A stretch of 64,000 bases of DNA from Vibrio orientalis CIP 102891 = ATCC 33934 (GCF_000176235.1 NZ_ACZV01000004.1:620001-684000), one strand, 5' to 3'. Counted from the first letter of the stretch, positions 44,837 to 55,944 are shown. The notes: generated from the letters alone by a model not told the origin. Numbers and translations are program-made.

Positions 44837-46597
44837 ATGAATATCAAGAATAAACTGTATTCATTAGGTGTTGTAGCCATTTTTGGGGTTGTAACGGTAC
44901 TTTTTGCAACAACCCACTTTACCCAAACTACTTCTCAATTGAACCATGCGAGCTTGTTGGTCGCTAAACTTGAAATACGCCTGTTGAATTTACGTAGAAA
45001 CGAAAAAGACTTCTTACTGCGTAAAGATATGAAGTATTTAGACAAGTTCAACAGCAATATGGATATTTTCCTCGGGTTAGAAAACGAACTATCTTCGGTT
45101 TTATCCGAGAACTCACTTCCTTCTAGTTCTCAACTAAAGGTCGATATTCTCAATTACCAACAAGGCTTTAATAAGTTAGTGCGAGCCTATGAACAACTAG
45201 GCCTTAAGCCAGAAGACAAGTTGGTAGGCCAATATCTATCTGATTTAACGAGTATTAAGTCATCTCTTTCAAGCGATCAGCTAGTTAAGCTTTTTGAATT
45301 CAATACTCAGGTCCTCGCCGGTAATTTCGTTCCAGAGCACTTACCGCCAAACGCTGAACGCCTAACTTCATCAGCAAAAGCGTACATTCAGCAAAATACA
45401 CTGATTGGACTTAAATACAACCAAGGGTTATTGGGTGAGACTCGTAACTTATCTCACACAGTTGAAAAACAATTCAAATCATTTGTTCAAGCACTCGATG
45501 AGCAAACCCAAGCGACTAAAGAGCAACTTGCTTCTCTAAAAATGATAATGACCGCAATTGTCGTCTTGATTATCTTCGGTTTTATTTTTCAGATATCAAG
45601 AACGATCAATCAACAAGTCGCGTCATTACTTTCTGCGATCCAAGAAATTGCCAAAACCAACAACGTGTCATTGCGTGCGAACTTAACGCGTAACGACGAA
45701 CTGAGCCAGATTGGTAACTACTTTAATATGCTGTTGGATAAATTCGAGCACCTCATCTCAGGCACTCAATCCAAGTCTTCAGCGCTATCTGGTAGTACAT
45801 CAAATATGCATGGTGAGTTGCAAAACGTAATGGAGCAATTTCACGTCCAAGCAAACCATACCAGTATGATGGCGACATCCGTGCAAGAAATGGTTTCTAC
45901 CATCAATGAGATCTCGGAAAGCACAGCTGTGGCAGTAGAAGGTGTTCAACAAGCCTCCGTCAACGCGCAAAGTGGCCGAAAAGTCGTAGAAACAACCGTT
46001 AGCAACATCGATCAGCTATCAAGCATTCTAGGTAACAGCCAAGAGTCTATTAACTCTCTAAATAATCACGTCGATAAAATTGGCGACGCCGTTAATATTA
46101 TTCAAGAAATCGCGGAGCAAACTAACTTACTAGCGCTTAATGCTGCGATTGAAGCAGCTCGGGCTGGCGAACAAGGCCGTGGTTTTGCCGTGGTAGCCGA
46201 TGAAGTTCGCGCACTGGCAAGCAGAACCCATCAATCGACGGAAGAAATTACCAAAGTTGTTACCGCGATTCAGAGCCAAATGTCTGAGGTGGTAACCAAT
46301 ATTGACCAATGTAACGATCAAGGTGCACAGACTTTAGAAGCTTCACAAACACTGGATAGTAGCTTATCGCAGATTATTGATGATATGACCAACATTCAGG
46401 CTAATTCCGAGCGTATTGCCTCTGCAATTGAAGAACAAGGTATTGTGATGAATCAAGTCAGTGACTCAATCACAGAGCTAAATACCATTTCTGAAGGTAA
46501 CATGGGATCTGCGCAGCAATGTCTCACCGAGGTTGATGGTATTTCAGCTCAAGCGGCGGATATGGATAATGCCGTTGCCGAGTTCAAAACGTCGTAA
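44837..46597 (+). CDS. methyl-accepting chemotaxis protein
   Basis: The 586-residue receptor has a helix at about residues 8-27 and a helical periplasmic domain of about 200 residues starting [23 protein letters not shown], which resembles helical bimodular (HBM) sensors. A second helix lies at about 232-250, followed by HAMP and the signalling domain. The conserved tip reads [23 protein letters not shown]. There is no pentapeptide tether at the end. The ligand is unknown; HBM receptors often sense organic acids. A terminator follows. Confidence 0.92.
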   Translation: MNIKNKLYSLGVVAIFGVVTVLFATTHFTQTTSQLNHASLLVAKLEIRLLNLRRNEKDFLLRKDMKYLDKFNSNMDIFLGLENELSSVLSENSLPSSSQLKVDILNYQQGFNKLVRAYEQLGLKPEDKLVGQYLSDLTSIKSSLSSDQLVKLFEFNTQVLAGNFVPEHLPPNAERLTSSAKAYIQQNTLIGLKYNQGLLGETRNLSHTVEKQFKSFVQALDEQTQATKEQLASLKMIMTAIVVLIIFGFIFQISRTINQQVASLLSAIQEIAKTNNVSLRANLTRNDELSQIGNYFNMLLDKFEHLISGTQSKSSALSGSTSNMHGELQNVMEQFHVQANHTSMMATSVQEMVSTINEISESTAVAVEGVQQASVNAQSGRKVVETTVSNIDQLSSILGNSQESINSLNNHVDKIGDAVNIIQEIAEQTNLLALNAAIEAARAGEQGRGFAVVADEVRALASRTHQSTEEITKVVTAIQSQMSEVVTNIDQCNDQGAQTLEASQTLDSSLSQIIDDMTNIQANSERIASAIEEQGIVMNQVSDSITELNTISEGNMGSAQQCLTEVDGISAQAADMDNAVAEFKTS

Positions 46598-46656
46598 TGC
46601 TATTGGTATGATTAGACTGGCAATGAAATACTGATTTACTGTCGCCCTGATACGAA

Positions 46657-46682
46657 AAACCCTAGCAGATTTGCTAGGGTTT
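46657..46682. terminator. intrinsic terminator between convergent genes
   Basis: AAACCCTAGCA and TGCTAGGGTTT pair around GATT, between the chemoreceptor and RND genes. Confidence 0.85.
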
Positions 46683-46707
46683 TGTTTATTGGGTGTTTAA
46701 TTTAGTT

Positions 46708-49700
46708 CTATTCGTCATCTAATGGAATCAGCTTGGTATTGCCACCATGTGCTTTTTCGCGTTTACGCTGAACCATGGCGTAGAAGCCCGGAATTAAGAA
46801 TGTCCCCGCTAAGAGTACACACAAAAGTCCACCGATTAGGGAAATACCTAAAGAGTTCTGGCTCACGTGTCCTGCACCGGATGCAAAGATCAACGGGAAG
46901 ATACCCAAGATAAATGACCAAGACGTCATATTCACCGCTCTAAAGCGCAGCTTACCCCCTTCTACCGCTGCCTTATCAATCGGCACGTCTTTCTCTTCAC
47001 GCTCTACTTTGGCGAACTCTACAATCAAAATTGCGTTCTTCGCCGCGAGCGCTATGAGTAGTACTAAGCCTATCTGTGCATACAGGTTCAGCGGTGTCCC
47101 TGTTAAGTTCAGAGCCAAGAAAGAACCTAAGGTCGCGATTGGCACCACCAATATGATCGCGAGCGGAATCGTCCAACTCTCATACTGCGCAACCATAAAC
47201 AAGTAGATAAAGATCAACGCGAGGGCAAACGCGAAGATAGCTTGGTTACCCGCAAGAACTTCTTGGTAGGCCATACCAGTCCACTCATATTGATAACCTT
47301 GCGGTAGTATCTCTGCTGCGACGCGCTCCATGGCAGCAATCGCATCACCACTTGAGTATCCCGGTGCAGGTTGACCTTGAATAATCGCACTGCGGTACAT
47401 GTTGTAACGCCATGCAACATCTGGCTCAAAGATTTGCTCATAGCTCACTAAGGTGCTTAAAGGAATCATCTCGCCGCTTGATGAACGCACATGGAAACGC
47501 TCTAGGTCTTCCATTCCTTTACGGTGTTCCCCATCCGCTTGCATGGTCACTCGGAAGTTCTTACCAAACATGGTGAAGTCGTTGACGTAAAGCGAGCCTA
47601 AGTTACCCTGTAGCGTTTGAAAGACACTTGATAGTGGAATTCCAAGTTGCTGCGCTTTCTCACGATCGATATCAACATAGTAGTGAGGCACGTTGGCGCG
47701 GAATGTACTGAAGGTGAAGCCAATTTCAGGTTGCTTGTTCGCTTCCTCAATCATCTGGCCCATCACCATCGCAAGATCGGTTCTGCTTCGACCTAGCGTA
47801 TCTTCTAGTACAAACTCAAAGCCTGACGCAGCACCCATTCCTGGAACGGCCGGTGGCCCCATGGCAAAGACAATGGCTTGTGGTAACTGCATCGCCGCAC
47901 GTCCGTTAATACGCTGCGCAATTGCGTTGGCTGAATGGTCGCCATCAAAGCTATTTCTTGTATCCCAGTCATGTAGCTTGATGAATAATGACGCGCCATT
48001 AGATGCCGCTGCACCGGTCATAAATGCGTAACCGTTAGCAACGGTAATACCATCAACACCCGGCTCTTGCTCAACCATATCGATAAGCTGCTTGGTCACT
48101 TCCTCAGTACGAGATAGCGACGCTGCATCTGGCAACTGTACATTAACCAGCAAGATGCCTTTATCTTCTTGTGGGACAAACGCCGTTGAAGTGGTTTTAG
48201 CGAAGAATGTCACCGCGCCAACTGCAACAACAAAGAACGCCACCAGAAGCAATGCTTTCTTAACCAAGAAGCCCGCAATTTGACCGTAACGCACCGTAAT
48301 GCGCTCTAAACCTGAATTGAATGCCGTAAACCAGCGTGATGTATTGCCACCACCCTGCTTCAACACCAATGAACACAAGGCTGGTGACAGCGTCAGTGCA
48401 TTGATAGAAGAGATAACAACCGAAATACAGATCGTCAGCGCGAACTGGCGGTACATGATCCCTGTTATGCCCGGAAGCATCGCTACTGGCAAGAATACCG
48501 CCAATAACACCAAGGTAGAGGTGATAATTGGCCCAGTCACCTCTTTCATCGCGATTAAGGTCGCTTTACGCGGTGATAAAGATGGATCTTTTGCCATTGT
48601 CGTATCGACGTTTTCGATTACCAAAATCGCGTCATCAACTACGATACCAATCGCAAGAATCAAACCAAACAAGGTAACCGTATTGATGGTGAAACCTGTG
48701 GTCTGCATGATCGCAAACGTACCAATCAGAGATACAGGAATCGCAACAACAGGAATTAGTGTTGCGCGAGCACTACCTAGGAACAGGTAGGTCACGGCAA
48801 TCACCAACAAAATTGCTTCAATTAGAGTTTTAACTACGCCCTTAATTGACTCGGCGACAAACACTGTGGTGTCGTAACTGGTCTCGTACGCCATCCCTTC
48901 AGGGAAGTTGACACTTAAGTTATCAAGCAGCTCCATGACCGCTTTACCACTTTCCAATGCGTTAGCATCTGATTGTAGAGACAGAGCAACAATGGACGCG
49001 TCTTGGCCACGGAACTTACCGCTACCATCGTAGAACTTCTTACCTAGCTCAACGCGTGCAACATCTTTTAGGTAAACTGAAGAGCCATCAGGATTCGCGC
49101 GTAGAACCACATTCTCGAACTCATCAACGCTTTCCAATCGACCTTTAGTTACAAGGTTGAACTGCACTTCTTGCGCTTCACTGTACGGCGCTGCGCCAAC
49201 ACGGCCAGCTGCGACCTGTACGTTTTGCTCTGCTAATGCGCCGTATACATCACTTGTGGTTAGCTTCAAGTTAGCCATTTTTTCTGGATCAAGCCAAACA
49301 CGCATTGCGTATTCACCGCCACCAATTACGCTAACCTCACTAATGCCCTTAACGCGCGCCAATTGGTCTTTCACATTAAGGTTAATGTAGTTGATCAAGA
49401 ATTGATCGTCATACTTACCATCTGGTGAGTAAAAGTTAAGTACCATTAGCAGGTCAGGCGAACGCTTTTTAACGGTCACACCAACCATACGCACTTCTTG
49501 AGGCAGTTTAGACTCAATTTGAGACACACGGTTTTGTACGTTAACCTGCGCCATGTCAGGGTCAGTGCCAACGTCAAACGTTACGTTCAGATTATACGAG
49601 CCGTCGTTAGCACTTTTCGAAGACATGTAGATCATGTTTTCGACGCCATTGACCGAGGTTTCTATCGGGTCCGCTATTGCCTGCTCAACAACTTCAGCAC

Positions 49701-49860
49701 TTGCGCCTGTGTAGTACGCTGTCACACTCACCGATGGCGGACTGATTTTCGGATATTCAGCTACAGGCAAGATCGCTAACGAGATCGCCCCTGCCAAAGT
49801 CAATATGATAGAGATGACCAGCGCAAACTTAGGGCGCTGGATAAAGAAACGACTTAACAT
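46708..49860 (-). CDS. RND efflux pump inner-membrane transporter (HAE1 family)
   Basis: The pump exports hydrophobic compounds such as antibiotics and bile salts by proton antiport. The 1050-residue protein has the AcrB/MexB plan: one helix, a large periplasmic domain with [23 protein letters not shown], then further helices with [14 protein letters not shown] (proton-relay Asp pair). A second half repeats this, with [11 protein letters not shown]. It lies ten bases after its adaptor gene. No outer-membrane channel gene is adjacent, so it probably uses TolC. I cannot tell which of the several Vibrio Vme/Vex systems it is. Confidence 0.93.
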   Translation of the reverse strand: MLSRFFIQRPKFALVISIILTLAGAISLAILPVAEYPKISPPSVSVTAYYTGASAEVVEQAIADPIETSVNGVENMIYMSSKSANDGSYNLNVTFDVGTDPDMAQVNVQNRVSQIESKLPQEVRMVGVTVKKRSPDLLMVLNFYSPDGKYDDQFLINYINLNVKDQLARVKGISEVSVIGGGEYAMRVWLDPEKMANLKLTTSDVYGALAEQNVQVAAGRVGAAPYSEAQEVQFNLVTKGRLESVDEFENVVLRANPDGSSVYLKDVARVELGKKFYDGSGKFRGQDASIVALSLQSDANALESGKAVMELLDNLSVNFPEGMAYETSYDTTVFVAESIKGVVKTLIEAILLVIAVTYLFLGSARATLIPVVAIPVSLIGTFAIMQTTGFTINTVTLFGLILAIGIVVDDAILVIENVDTTMAKDPSLSPRKATLIAMKEVTGPIITSTLVLLAVFLPVAMLPGITGIMYRQFALTICISVVISSINALTLSPALCSLVLKQGGGNTSRWFTAFNSGLERITVRYGQIAGFLVKKALLLVAFFVVAVGAVTFFAKTTSTAFVPQEDKGILLVNVQLPDAASLSRTEEVTKQLIDMVEQEPGVDGITVANGYAFMTGAAASNGASLFIKLHDWDTRNSFDGDHSANAIAQRINGRAAMQLPQAIVFAMGPPAVPGMGAASGFEFVLEDTLGRSRTDLAMVMGQMIEEANKQPEIGFTFSTFRANVPHYYVDIDREKAQQLGIPLSSVFQTLQGNLGSLYVNDFTMFGKNFRVTMQADGEHRKGMEDLERFHVRSSSGEMIPLSTLVSYEQIFEPDVAWRYNMYRSAIIQGQPAPGYSSGDAIAAMERVAAEILPQGYQYEWTGMAYQEVLAGNQAIFAFALALIFIYLFMVAQYESWTIPLAIILVVPIATLGSFLALNLTGTPLNLYAQIGLVLLIALAAKNAILIVEFAKVEREEKDVPIDKAAVEGGKLRFRAVNMTSWSFILGIFPLIFASGAGHVSQNSLGISLIGGLLCVLLAGTFLIPGFYAMVQRKREKAHGGNTKLIPLDDE

Positions 49861-49870
49861 TTACACCTCT

Positions 49871-50989
49871 CTATTCAGCAGTTTGTGGCTGTTCAAAACG
49901 AACTGGAACACCATTACGGATACGCTGTAATCCTTGCGTAATGACTTGTTCGTCCGCATTGATACCACTTCTGACAATGACTCCTTTCTCTAATTGTCTG
50001 CCAAGCTCAACGTTTCTTCGCTCTGCAACGTTTCCTTCTGCTACAACCATGACAAAGTTACCTTCTAGGTCAGTTTGTACAGCTCGGCGTGGAATGACGA
50101 TGACATCCATCGGTTGTTTTTCACGTAGTTCGATACGAATGTGCTGGCCTGGTAGTAAGCGATAGTCAGGGTTATCAACAATAGCGCGCATTGCCAATGT
50201 ACCGGTGTTCAGGTCAATTCGATTGCCTAAAAAGTCTAACTTGCCTAAATGTTCAAACGGTTGGCCATTTTCCAGTACCACTTGTACTTCTACTGCATCA
50301 GCTGAACCTTCCCCTTTAACCTTATCCATACCAAGTTCTAGACGTTCACGTTCACTGATACTAAAGCTGGTATGAACAGGATCTAAGCTCACTAATGTCG
50401 TCAAAATGCCAGATTGAGGAGAGACCAAATCACCGGTGCTTACTTTACTTTGTGCAATACGCCCCGAAAACGGTGCTTTAATTTGGGTATAGGAGAGATT
50501 GACCTCTGCAAGGTGAGTCTGTGCCTTTCCAGCTTCAACTTGTGCTTGTGCACCTAGCAATGCAGCGTTGAGGTTATCGAATTCAGATTGAGAAATGCTG
50601 CCTTTAGGCAATAGGTTTTTACCACGTTCGAAGTCGAGTTCTGCTTTCTTTAGTGTCGCTCTTGCTTGAGCCAACGCAGCTTTGGCACTTGCGAGTTGTG
50701 CTTCAAATGATGATGGTTCGATTGAGTAGAGTAACTGGCCCTTTTCGACCATCTCACCCTCTTCAAAATGTCTCGCTTTAAGATAGCCAGTCACTTGAGC
50801 AGTGATATTGGTATCTTCAACAGCTTCAACGCGTCCGATGTAAGATTTGCTCTGCTGATGAGGAGTAAATTGAGCTTGCTCTGCTACTACGAGCTGGGCA
50901 GGTAATTGTTGCTTTCCTTGGGTATTATCGCCGCATCCTACGAGAAAAAGAGCACTACTAAGTGCCGTGAAGAGTAACGTTTTTTTCAT
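49871..50989 (-). CDS. RND efflux periplasmic adaptor lipoprotein (MFP)
   Basis: The 372-residue protein links the transporter to the outer-membrane channel. The N-terminus has a lipoprotein signal with Cys in FLVGCGDN. A lipoyl-like half-motif (VEDTNITAQVTGYL), a long coiled hairpin (about residues 95-170), GRIAQSKVSTGDLVS, and the beta-barrel and membrane-proximal domains follow. It is the first gene of the pair. No TetR or LysR regulator is adjacent, so its control is not apparent. Confidence 0.92.
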   Translation of the reverse strand: MKKTLLFTALSSALFLVGCGDNTQGKQQLPAQLVVAEQAQFTPHQQSKSYIGRVEAVEDTNITAQVTGYLKARHFEEGEMVEKGQLLYSIEPSSFEAQLASAKAALAQARATLKKAELDFERGKNLLPKGSISQSEFDNLNAALLGAQAQVEAGKAQTHLAEVNLSYTQIKAPFSGRIAQSKVSTGDLVSPQSGILTTLVSLDPVHTSFSISERERLELGMDKVKGEGSADAVEVQVVLENGQPFEHLGKLDFLGNRIDLNTGTLAMRAIVDNPDYRLLPGQHIRIELREKQPMDVIVIPRRAVQTDLEGNFVMVVAEGNVAERRNVELGRQLEKGVIVRSGINADEQVITQGLQRIRNGVPVRFEQPQTAE

Positions 50990-51091
50990 TGAATAGACCG
51001 TTAGATAAATAAAAAAATGGGCTTATCTAAAGCTACCTAACGGTCTACAAATTAATGTCCGAGAATTATCAGGACGCTCAGCTTAAGTGTA

Positions 51092-51652
51092 TCAAGCTGT
51101 TACAGTTCCAGACTTAATGTGACTAGCCACACAATCTAGTAGTTCTTGCCCTGAATTCCACTTGTAGACAAGCTCCGGGACTTGATTGCCACAAGGCGCA
51201 TTCCACAACCTTTCTAGGTCACACTTTCCGCCTAGATGGTCATAAAATTCTACCGCTTGTTTATTGTCCTTCATGACTTCTAAATAGACGCCATTGTCTG
51301 GGAAATACTGTGCAATCCACTTTGCCATTTCAGATAACAACTGCACACCTAAACCACGCCCTCGATAGGCGGGATCGATATGCAGAGCGTCAATGATGGT
51401 CCCTTTTTCAAAATCATGATTACCAAATGCGCAAATAAAGCCACACAGTAGCCCGCCTTCTTCAAGGAGCACGACATGTTGGTTAAACGGTGGGTTAATT
51501 AGGCGAGTTTGCCAAATTGCGGATCGTTCATCTTGAACATCATTTTCGAGAAAGTCTTTACCGAGTATCCCGTAGTAAAACTTCTTCCAGCTCTCTGCAT
51601 GCAGTGTAGCAATGCGCTCGTAGTCGCTATATTCAGCTACTTTCAATTCCAT
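51092..51652 (-). CDS. GNAT acetyltransferase
   Basis: The 186-residue protein has LHIDPAYRGRGLGVQLL at about residues 92-108, the acetyl-CoA loop (RGRGLG), followed by YLEVMKDNKQAVEFYDHLGG, typical of GNAT enzymes. The N-terminal AEYSDYERIATLHAESWKKFY is also usual for the family. The substrate is unknown. It is read away from the RND adaptor region, with its own promoter in 51653-51888. Confidence 0.85.
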   Translation of the reverse strand: MELKVAEYSDYERIATLHAESWKKFYYGILGKDFLENDVQDERSAIWQTRLINPPFNQHVVLLEEGGLLCGFICAFGNHDFEKGTIIDALHIDPAYRGRGLGVQLLSEMAKWIAQYFPDNGVYLEVMKDNKQAVEFYDHLGGKCDLERLWNAPCGNQVPELVYKWNSGQELLDCVASHIKSGTVTA

Positions 51653-51888
51653 TTGTAGTACCTTATTACTTCCTGTAAGGATTGTTTACCCCTTCATACT
51701 ATAAAACATTTAACTAAAAGCCAAACATTCTGAAACATTACCTATTCGTAATGCATAGTCACCCTTATAAAAGCTACAAATCGTTACCAAATATCCCTTT
51801 TACGCCTCATAAATTTGAATTATCCCGTTTGACTTACACGTGTACGCTGATATTCTAGCGAACAACTGTTAGCTGAAAGGAAATCACC

Positions 51889-53016
51889 ATGTCTGGCTCT
51901 AGTAAACCACCGCTGATTTGGTTAAACATTTTTATCTTTTTATCATCATTTATCGTCGCTACCGTGGTAGTTCCTTGGTATGGAATCACATTAGGCTATG
52001 GCGCCGAACACCTTATTTGGTTTGTTGTCGCATTTTCGTTTTGTAACCTATCGATTACTGCCGGATATCATAGATTGTGGTCGCACAAAACTTTTGAAGC
52101 GCACTGGTCATTACGCTTACTTTTCGCCATCGGTGGTGCCTTCGCTCTGCAAAATAGTGCACTTCATTGGAGTTCCGATCACCGTATCCACCACAAGCAT
52201 GTTGATAACAACGATAAAGATCCTTACTCAGCGAAACGCGGTTTTTGGTTTTCTCATATTGGTTGGATGCTGCGTGAGTACAATGCGAACACCTACACTG
52301 ACTACTCAAATTGCCGAGATTTACAGAAAGATAAGATAGTAATGTGGCAACACAAATACTATGTTCCACTGGCTATTGCGACTAACTTTGGTATCCCAAT
52401 TCTTCTAGGTGCAATCTACGGCGATATGATCGGCATGCTGCTCGTCGTTGGTGTATTGCGCTTAGTACTTAGCCATCACTCTACATTCTTTATCAACTCA
52501 CTGGCGCACATCTGGGGCTCACAGCCATACACAGACAAGAATACCGCTCGTGATAACGGAGTTTTGGCCGTGTTCACATTCGGTGAGGGTTACCACAACT
52601 ACCACCACATCTTCGAAAATGACTACCGCAATGGCATTTACTGGTGGCAATACGATCCAACAAAATGGTTGATAAAATCCTGCTCTTGGCTCGGGCTAAC
52701 TAAAAAGCTGCGAGTAACACCTAAGCTAAAGATTGAAAAGGCCAAAGCGAAACAAGCGCTCACCACGGCGTCTAAGAACGTGAGTTCGCTACCAAACGCT
52801 AAGCTGCTTAACGAGGCATTAAACAAAGAATTTGAAGAGCTAATGGTCAAAATGTCTGACTACTACGACGTGAAAAAGCAGATGTTGGAAGCTAAACGTG
52901 CTGACTTAACACAGAAATATGAACGTTCCCTGTTAAAAGTTCGCTACCAGCAAATGAAGAGCGACCTCGCCGCTCAGCGGAAAAGTTGGGAAATGCTTGT
53001 CGCTCAATACGCATAG
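51889..53016 (+). CDS. fatty acyl-CoA delta-9-type desaturase with C-terminal coiled coil
   Basis: The enzyme puts a double bond into saturated acyl chains using oxygen and a di-iron centre. The 375-residue membrane protein has the three histidine boxes: HRLWSH (61-66), HRIHHKH (98-104) and HNYHH (236-240). Helices surround them. The last 110 residues are highly charged and helical, apparently a coiled coil (repeated KAKAKQ, KQMLEAKRADL, KVRYQQMKSDL). This tail is not part of the catalytic core and may anchor a partner. GAAAGG lies before the ATG. Confidence 0.9.
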   Translation: MSGSSKPPLIWLNIFIFLSSFIVATVVVPWYGITLGYGAEHLIWFVVAFSFCNLSITAGYHRLWSHKTFEAHWSLRLLFAIGGAFALQNSALHWSSDHRIHHKHVDNNDKDPYSAKRGFWFSHIGWMLREYNANTYTDYSNCRDLQKDKIVMWQHKYYVPLAIATNFGIPILLGAIYGDMIGMLLVVGVLRLVLSHHSTFFINSLAHIWGSQPYTDKNTARDNGVLAVFTFGEGYHNYHHIFENDYRNGIYWWQYDPTKWLIKSCSWLGLTKKLRVTPKLKIEKAKAKQALTTASKNVSSLPNAKLLNEALNKEFEELMVKMSDYYDVKKQMLEAKRADLTQKYERSLLKVRYQQMKSDLAAQRKSWEMLVAQYA

Positions 53017-53032
53017 CGACCAATACTCAAAG

Positions 53033-53062
53033 GGCTCTCATTAAAATATGAGAGCCTTTTTT
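53033..53062 (+). terminator. intrinsic terminator after the desaturase gene
   Basis: GGCTCTCAT and ATGAGAGCC pair around TTAAAA-type loop bases and are followed by six T residues. Confidence 0.85.
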
Positions 53063-53084
53063 GCAAACTCGAGGGAAAACCTAA

Positions 53085-53618
53085 TTAATCCGTTTTTAAT
53101 GTAAACTCAATACAATCAATCATACTGCCATTGAGTTTAGCGTAATCTTTCACTACACGAACCTTAGTAAAGCCATTCGATAACAACACCTTTTGCGAAG
53201 CTTTGTTTTCTACTTCGGCATAGGCAAATAAACGCTCAACTCCCTGGGCATTCAAAATGACCTTTCCTCTCTCTAATGCTCGTGTTGCTACACCCTGAGA
53301 GACGAATCGCTGACCAACTCGATAACCAACGTGAGCGCTCTTTTTCTTAAAGTCTAAATTTGAAAAATTGAGTCGTCCCACAATGGTTTGGTTATTGTCT
53401 TTGATAAGTAATGGGAGCAACTGACGGCATTTGTATTCGAGTAGGAACTCTTGAATGTGAGCTTTAACCCCATCAAGTGAATAGAAGTCTTGTTCCCGTG
53501 GAGGGATAAATTGCTCGAACCAAGATTTGTTTTCCGATTCGAAAATCAGCAACTGCTCAGCATCTTCAAGAGTGAGCAGTGCCAATGTAAGTTCAGTCAA
53601 ATCCGTTTTACTGTTCAC
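53085..53618 (-). CDS. RimJ/RimL-type GNAT acetyltransferase
   Basis: The 177-residue protein begins with LTELTLALLTLEDAEQLLIFE. It has AHVGYRVGQRFVSQGVATRALE at about 117-138 and KASQKVLLSNGFTK, the usual pattern of ribosomal-protein-type acetyltransferases. The target is unknown. It follows the DEAD-box helicase gene on the same strand by 15 bases, so a bicistronic message is likely. Confidence 0.85.
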   Translation of the reverse strand: MNSKTDLTELTLALLTLEDAEQLLIFESENKSWFEQFIPPREQDFYSLDGVKAHIQEFLLEYKCRQLLPLLIKDNNQTIVGRLNFSNLDFKKKSAHVGYRVGQRFVSQGVATRALERGKVILNAQGVERLFAYAEVENKASQKVLLSNGFTKVRVVKDYAKLNGSMIDCIEFTLKTD

Positions 53619-53633
53619 CTACATTCCTTTGGT

Positions 53634-54893
53634 TTAGCGCTTTTTACCACGGTTAGCATGAATCTTAAGTTTAGCCTTCATTTTGCGCTTGTCAGAGTTT
53701 CGACCTTTGCGTTTTGGTGAGCGATCCGTTTCAACCTCTTCAATCAAACTAGGTTCAAATCCTTCAAGCCACTCTTGAGGCAGCTTACCGTCTAATAGGC
53801 GTTCAATCGCCTCAAGCAAGTACTCTTCATCTCGACTCATTAATGACACCGCGAAACCTTCTTTACCAGCGCGTCCAGTACGGCCAATACGGTGAACATA
53901 ATCTTCCGCTTTATACGGCATATCGAAGTTCACAACCTGTTCGAGTTGCTGAATGTCTAAGCCACGCGCTGCGACATCGGTCGCGATAAGTGCACGTACC
54001 TGACCAGATTTAAAGTCATCTAACGCTTTTTGACGCGCACCTTGGCTTTTATCACCATTGATTGATGCCGCTTTAATACCATCGAGTTTAAGCTCTTTCG
54101 CCAAAGCATCGCTGCCCTGCTTGGTTTTGGTAAAGACTAAAACTTGTTGCCAGTTGCGTGAACCAATTAGGTACGCTAACAGCTCGGCTTTACGCTTTTT
54201 ATCCACTGGGTAGACCATCTGCTTGACGGTTTCAGCAGTACTGTTCGATGGCGTTACTTGCACTTCAACTGGCTCACTGAGCATCTTATAAGCGATGGTC
54301 TTAATGCGCTTATCAAACGTTGCTGAGAAGAACATCGTCTGACGCTCTTCATTACATCTTTTAAGGATGCGTTTGATGTCTGGCATAAAGCCCATGTCGA
54401 GCATGCGATCCGCTTCATCTAAGACTAAGTACTGTGTCTTGGTTAAGTTGATGTTCTTGCAGAACAAGTGATCAAGAAGTCGACCAGGTGTCGCAATGAG
54501 GATATCGCAGCCTTGATCAAGATTACGCGTTTGCACGTTCATGCTCGTGCCACCATAAGCGGTGACCACTTTAATAATTGTATCTTGAGCATATAGAGTA
54601 ATGTTGTCGAAGACTTGCTGTGCTAGTTCACGAGTCGGCACAAGCACAAGAGCCAGTACATCATTACTTTGAATATCACGTGTCGTTTCTGACTCAAGTA
54701 AACGCTGAATAATAGGTAAGCCAAACGCTGCCGTTTTTCCTGTGCCGGTTTGAGCGCCAGCAAGCACATCTTGGCCTTCTAACACATGAGGAATGGCGTG
54801 CTTTTGAACTTCAGTCGGCAGTTTAAAGTTTAGCTTTTCAAGCGTAGTTAAAAGCGTTGAGCACAGCCCAAGAGATTGGAAATCGGTCGACAT
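53634..54893 (-). CDS. DEAD-box RNA helicase
   Basis: The enzyme unwinds RNA with ATP and may act in ribosome assembly or RNA turnover. The 419-residue protein has the Q motif (TEVQKHAIP), Walker A AQTGTGKT, PTRELA, VLDEADRMLD, SAT, the helicase half with ARGLDI and HRIGRTGR, and a basic tail (KRKGRNSDKRKMKAKLKIHANRGKKR). The layout resembles RhlE/SrmB-type helicases. The basic tail probably binds rRNA. Confidence 0.93.
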   Translation of the reverse strand: MSTDFQSLGLCSTLLTTLEKLNFKLPTEVQKHAIPHVLEGQDVLAGAQTGTGKTAAFGLPIIQRLLESETTRDIQSNDVLALVLVPTRELAQQVFDNITLYAQDTIIKVVTAYGGTSMNVQTRNLDQGCDILIATPGRLLDHLFCKNINLTKTQYLVLDEADRMLDMGFMPDIKRILKRCNEERQTMFFSATFDKRIKTIAYKMLSEPVEVQVTPSNSTAETVKQMVYPVDKKRKAELLAYLIGSRNWQQVLVFTKTKQGSDALAKELKLDGIKAASINGDKSQGARQKALDDFKSGQVRALIATDVAARGLDIQQLEQVVNFDMPYKAEDYVHRIGRTGRAGKEGFAVSLMSRDEEYLLEAIERLLDGKLPQEWLEGFEPSLIEEVETDRSPKRKGRNSDKRKMKAKLKIHANRGKKR

Positions 54894-54928
54894 GTAAATT
54901 ACCTATAATTGCAAGGTCGACGATTCTA

Positions 54929-55504
54929 TCAGAATCTTTTGCTAGCGGTTAGTATCTCTGGGTAGAAGGCACTAAATACTTCATCAAGCTGGTGATAGTT
55001 TGACTCAATATAAGGGAAGCACTGTGAAAGCACCGTCATGGTTGGTCTTCGGTTAGACATCCGGCTCAGTGCAAACTCGATGTTCTCGATGTGTTGATAA
55101 GACTCTAACCATCTCCCTTGCCACATCGCGGTGGATGTGCGAACAAACGACTCAGGTAAAGTAGTAGGAATCTCCAATTCAACATTCTGCTGTGCAAACT
55201 GGCAAAAACTATCCAGCTTCAGAGAGTGGAATTCAGACCAGCGTTTAGCTAAACAGTGATCCCAAAACATATCTAATGCGATACCGGAGAAACGGCGAAC
55301 ACCTTGCGGGAAATGCCCTTTAGACTCTATTACCAATGGATGACTATCGGTGAAGGAATCGACAAAGCGATGCAGCCGAACACCTTCGGATATTTGCGGC
55401 GAAAACTGACTTTCAGGATTCCCTCGCACAAAGTCACCCAACAAGTTACCGAGCAAACTAGATTGACAGTGATCGGCAATGTGCAGGTGAGCAAGATAAT
55501 TCAA
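54929..55504 (-). CDS. acpH: acyl carrier protein phosphodiesterase
   Basis: AcpH removes the phosphopantetheine group from holo-ACP. The 191-residue protein begins MNYLAHLHIADHCQSSLLGN, with LGDFVRGNPES and DMFWDHCLAKRW, as in E. coli AcpH of about the same length. It is read toward the helicase gene, with a gap of 35 bases; cotranscription is possible. Confidence 0.92.
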   Translation of the reverse strand: MNYLAHLHIADHCQSSLLGNLLGDFVRGNPESQFSPQISEGVRLHRFVDSFTDSHPLVIESKGHFPQGVRRFSGIALDMFWDHCLAKRWSEFHSLKLDSFCQFAQQNVELEIPTTLPESFVRTSTAMWQGRWLESYQHIENIEFALSRMSNRRPTMTVLSQCFPYIESNYHQLDEVFSAFYPEILTASKRF

Positions 55505-55556
55505 GGTGATCCCTAGTCGCTGTTTATTGATAACTACCTAGTAGTATAAAGCACAA

Positions 55557-55578
55557 AGCCAGCGCATTTGCACTGGCT
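55557..55578. terminator. possible weak terminator after the 39-residue gene
   Basis: AGCCAG and CTGGCT pair, with an inner GCA-TTT-TGC extension and one mismatch. On the minus strand TTTG follows; there is no long T-run. Confidence 0.4.
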
Positions 55579-55623
55579 CTTTCTGTTATCCACCAAAACA
55601 GTGGTTTCTATTGTCGAAGAATT

Positions 55624-55743
55624 TTATTTAAAGATCTCTTCTGCGAGTTCTTCAATTGACTGCTCATAGTCTGAGAGCTCAAAGCCAATTTCCATCGCAT
55701 CAAGTAGCTCAAGGCATTCTTCGTTAGTTGTTTGGTCACTCAT
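55624..55743 (-). CDS. 39-residue acidic protein
   Basis: The short frame begins MSDQTTNEECLELLDAMEIG and ends EELAEEIFK. It is preceded by AAAAGGAGGT with seven bases between the GGAGG and the ATG, the best ribosome site in this part of the window. It is strongly acidic (mostly Glu and Asp) and helical, with no signal peptide or membrane segment. It lies between acpH and the tyrP promoter region. I know no family for it; it may be a small regulator or a stress protein. Confidence 0.6.
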   Translation of the reverse strand: MSDQTTNEECLELLDAMEIGFELSDYEQSIEELAEEIFK

Positions 55744-55922
55744 TCTGACCTCCTTTTAAAACATTATTTCAAGACCGGCGAAGGCCTTAGTACCAATATG
55801 CAGTACTTGTGTTCCTTTTTAAACCACTTATATGACAGTTTTTTGAAAGGAGAAAGTAAAAACTGGCTATGGTTTGAATCATATCTCAAGTAAACGTTTA
55901 CGTAAGAGCTCCACACAAGATG

Positions 55923-55940
55923 TGTAAACTCAACTTTACA
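55923..55940. promoter_or_regulatory. strong TyrR box
   Basis: The sequence TGTAAA-CTCAAC-TTTACA is an exact match to the TyrR consensus TGTAAA-N6-TTTACA. It lies about 150 bases before the permease ATG. Confidence 0.85.
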
Positions 55941-55944
55941 CCAC

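Noticed and set aside
48299..48790. A 163-residue plus-strand frame inside the RND transporter gene.
   Set aside because: It is a mirror of hydrophobic helices on the other strand; no independent start signals are visible.
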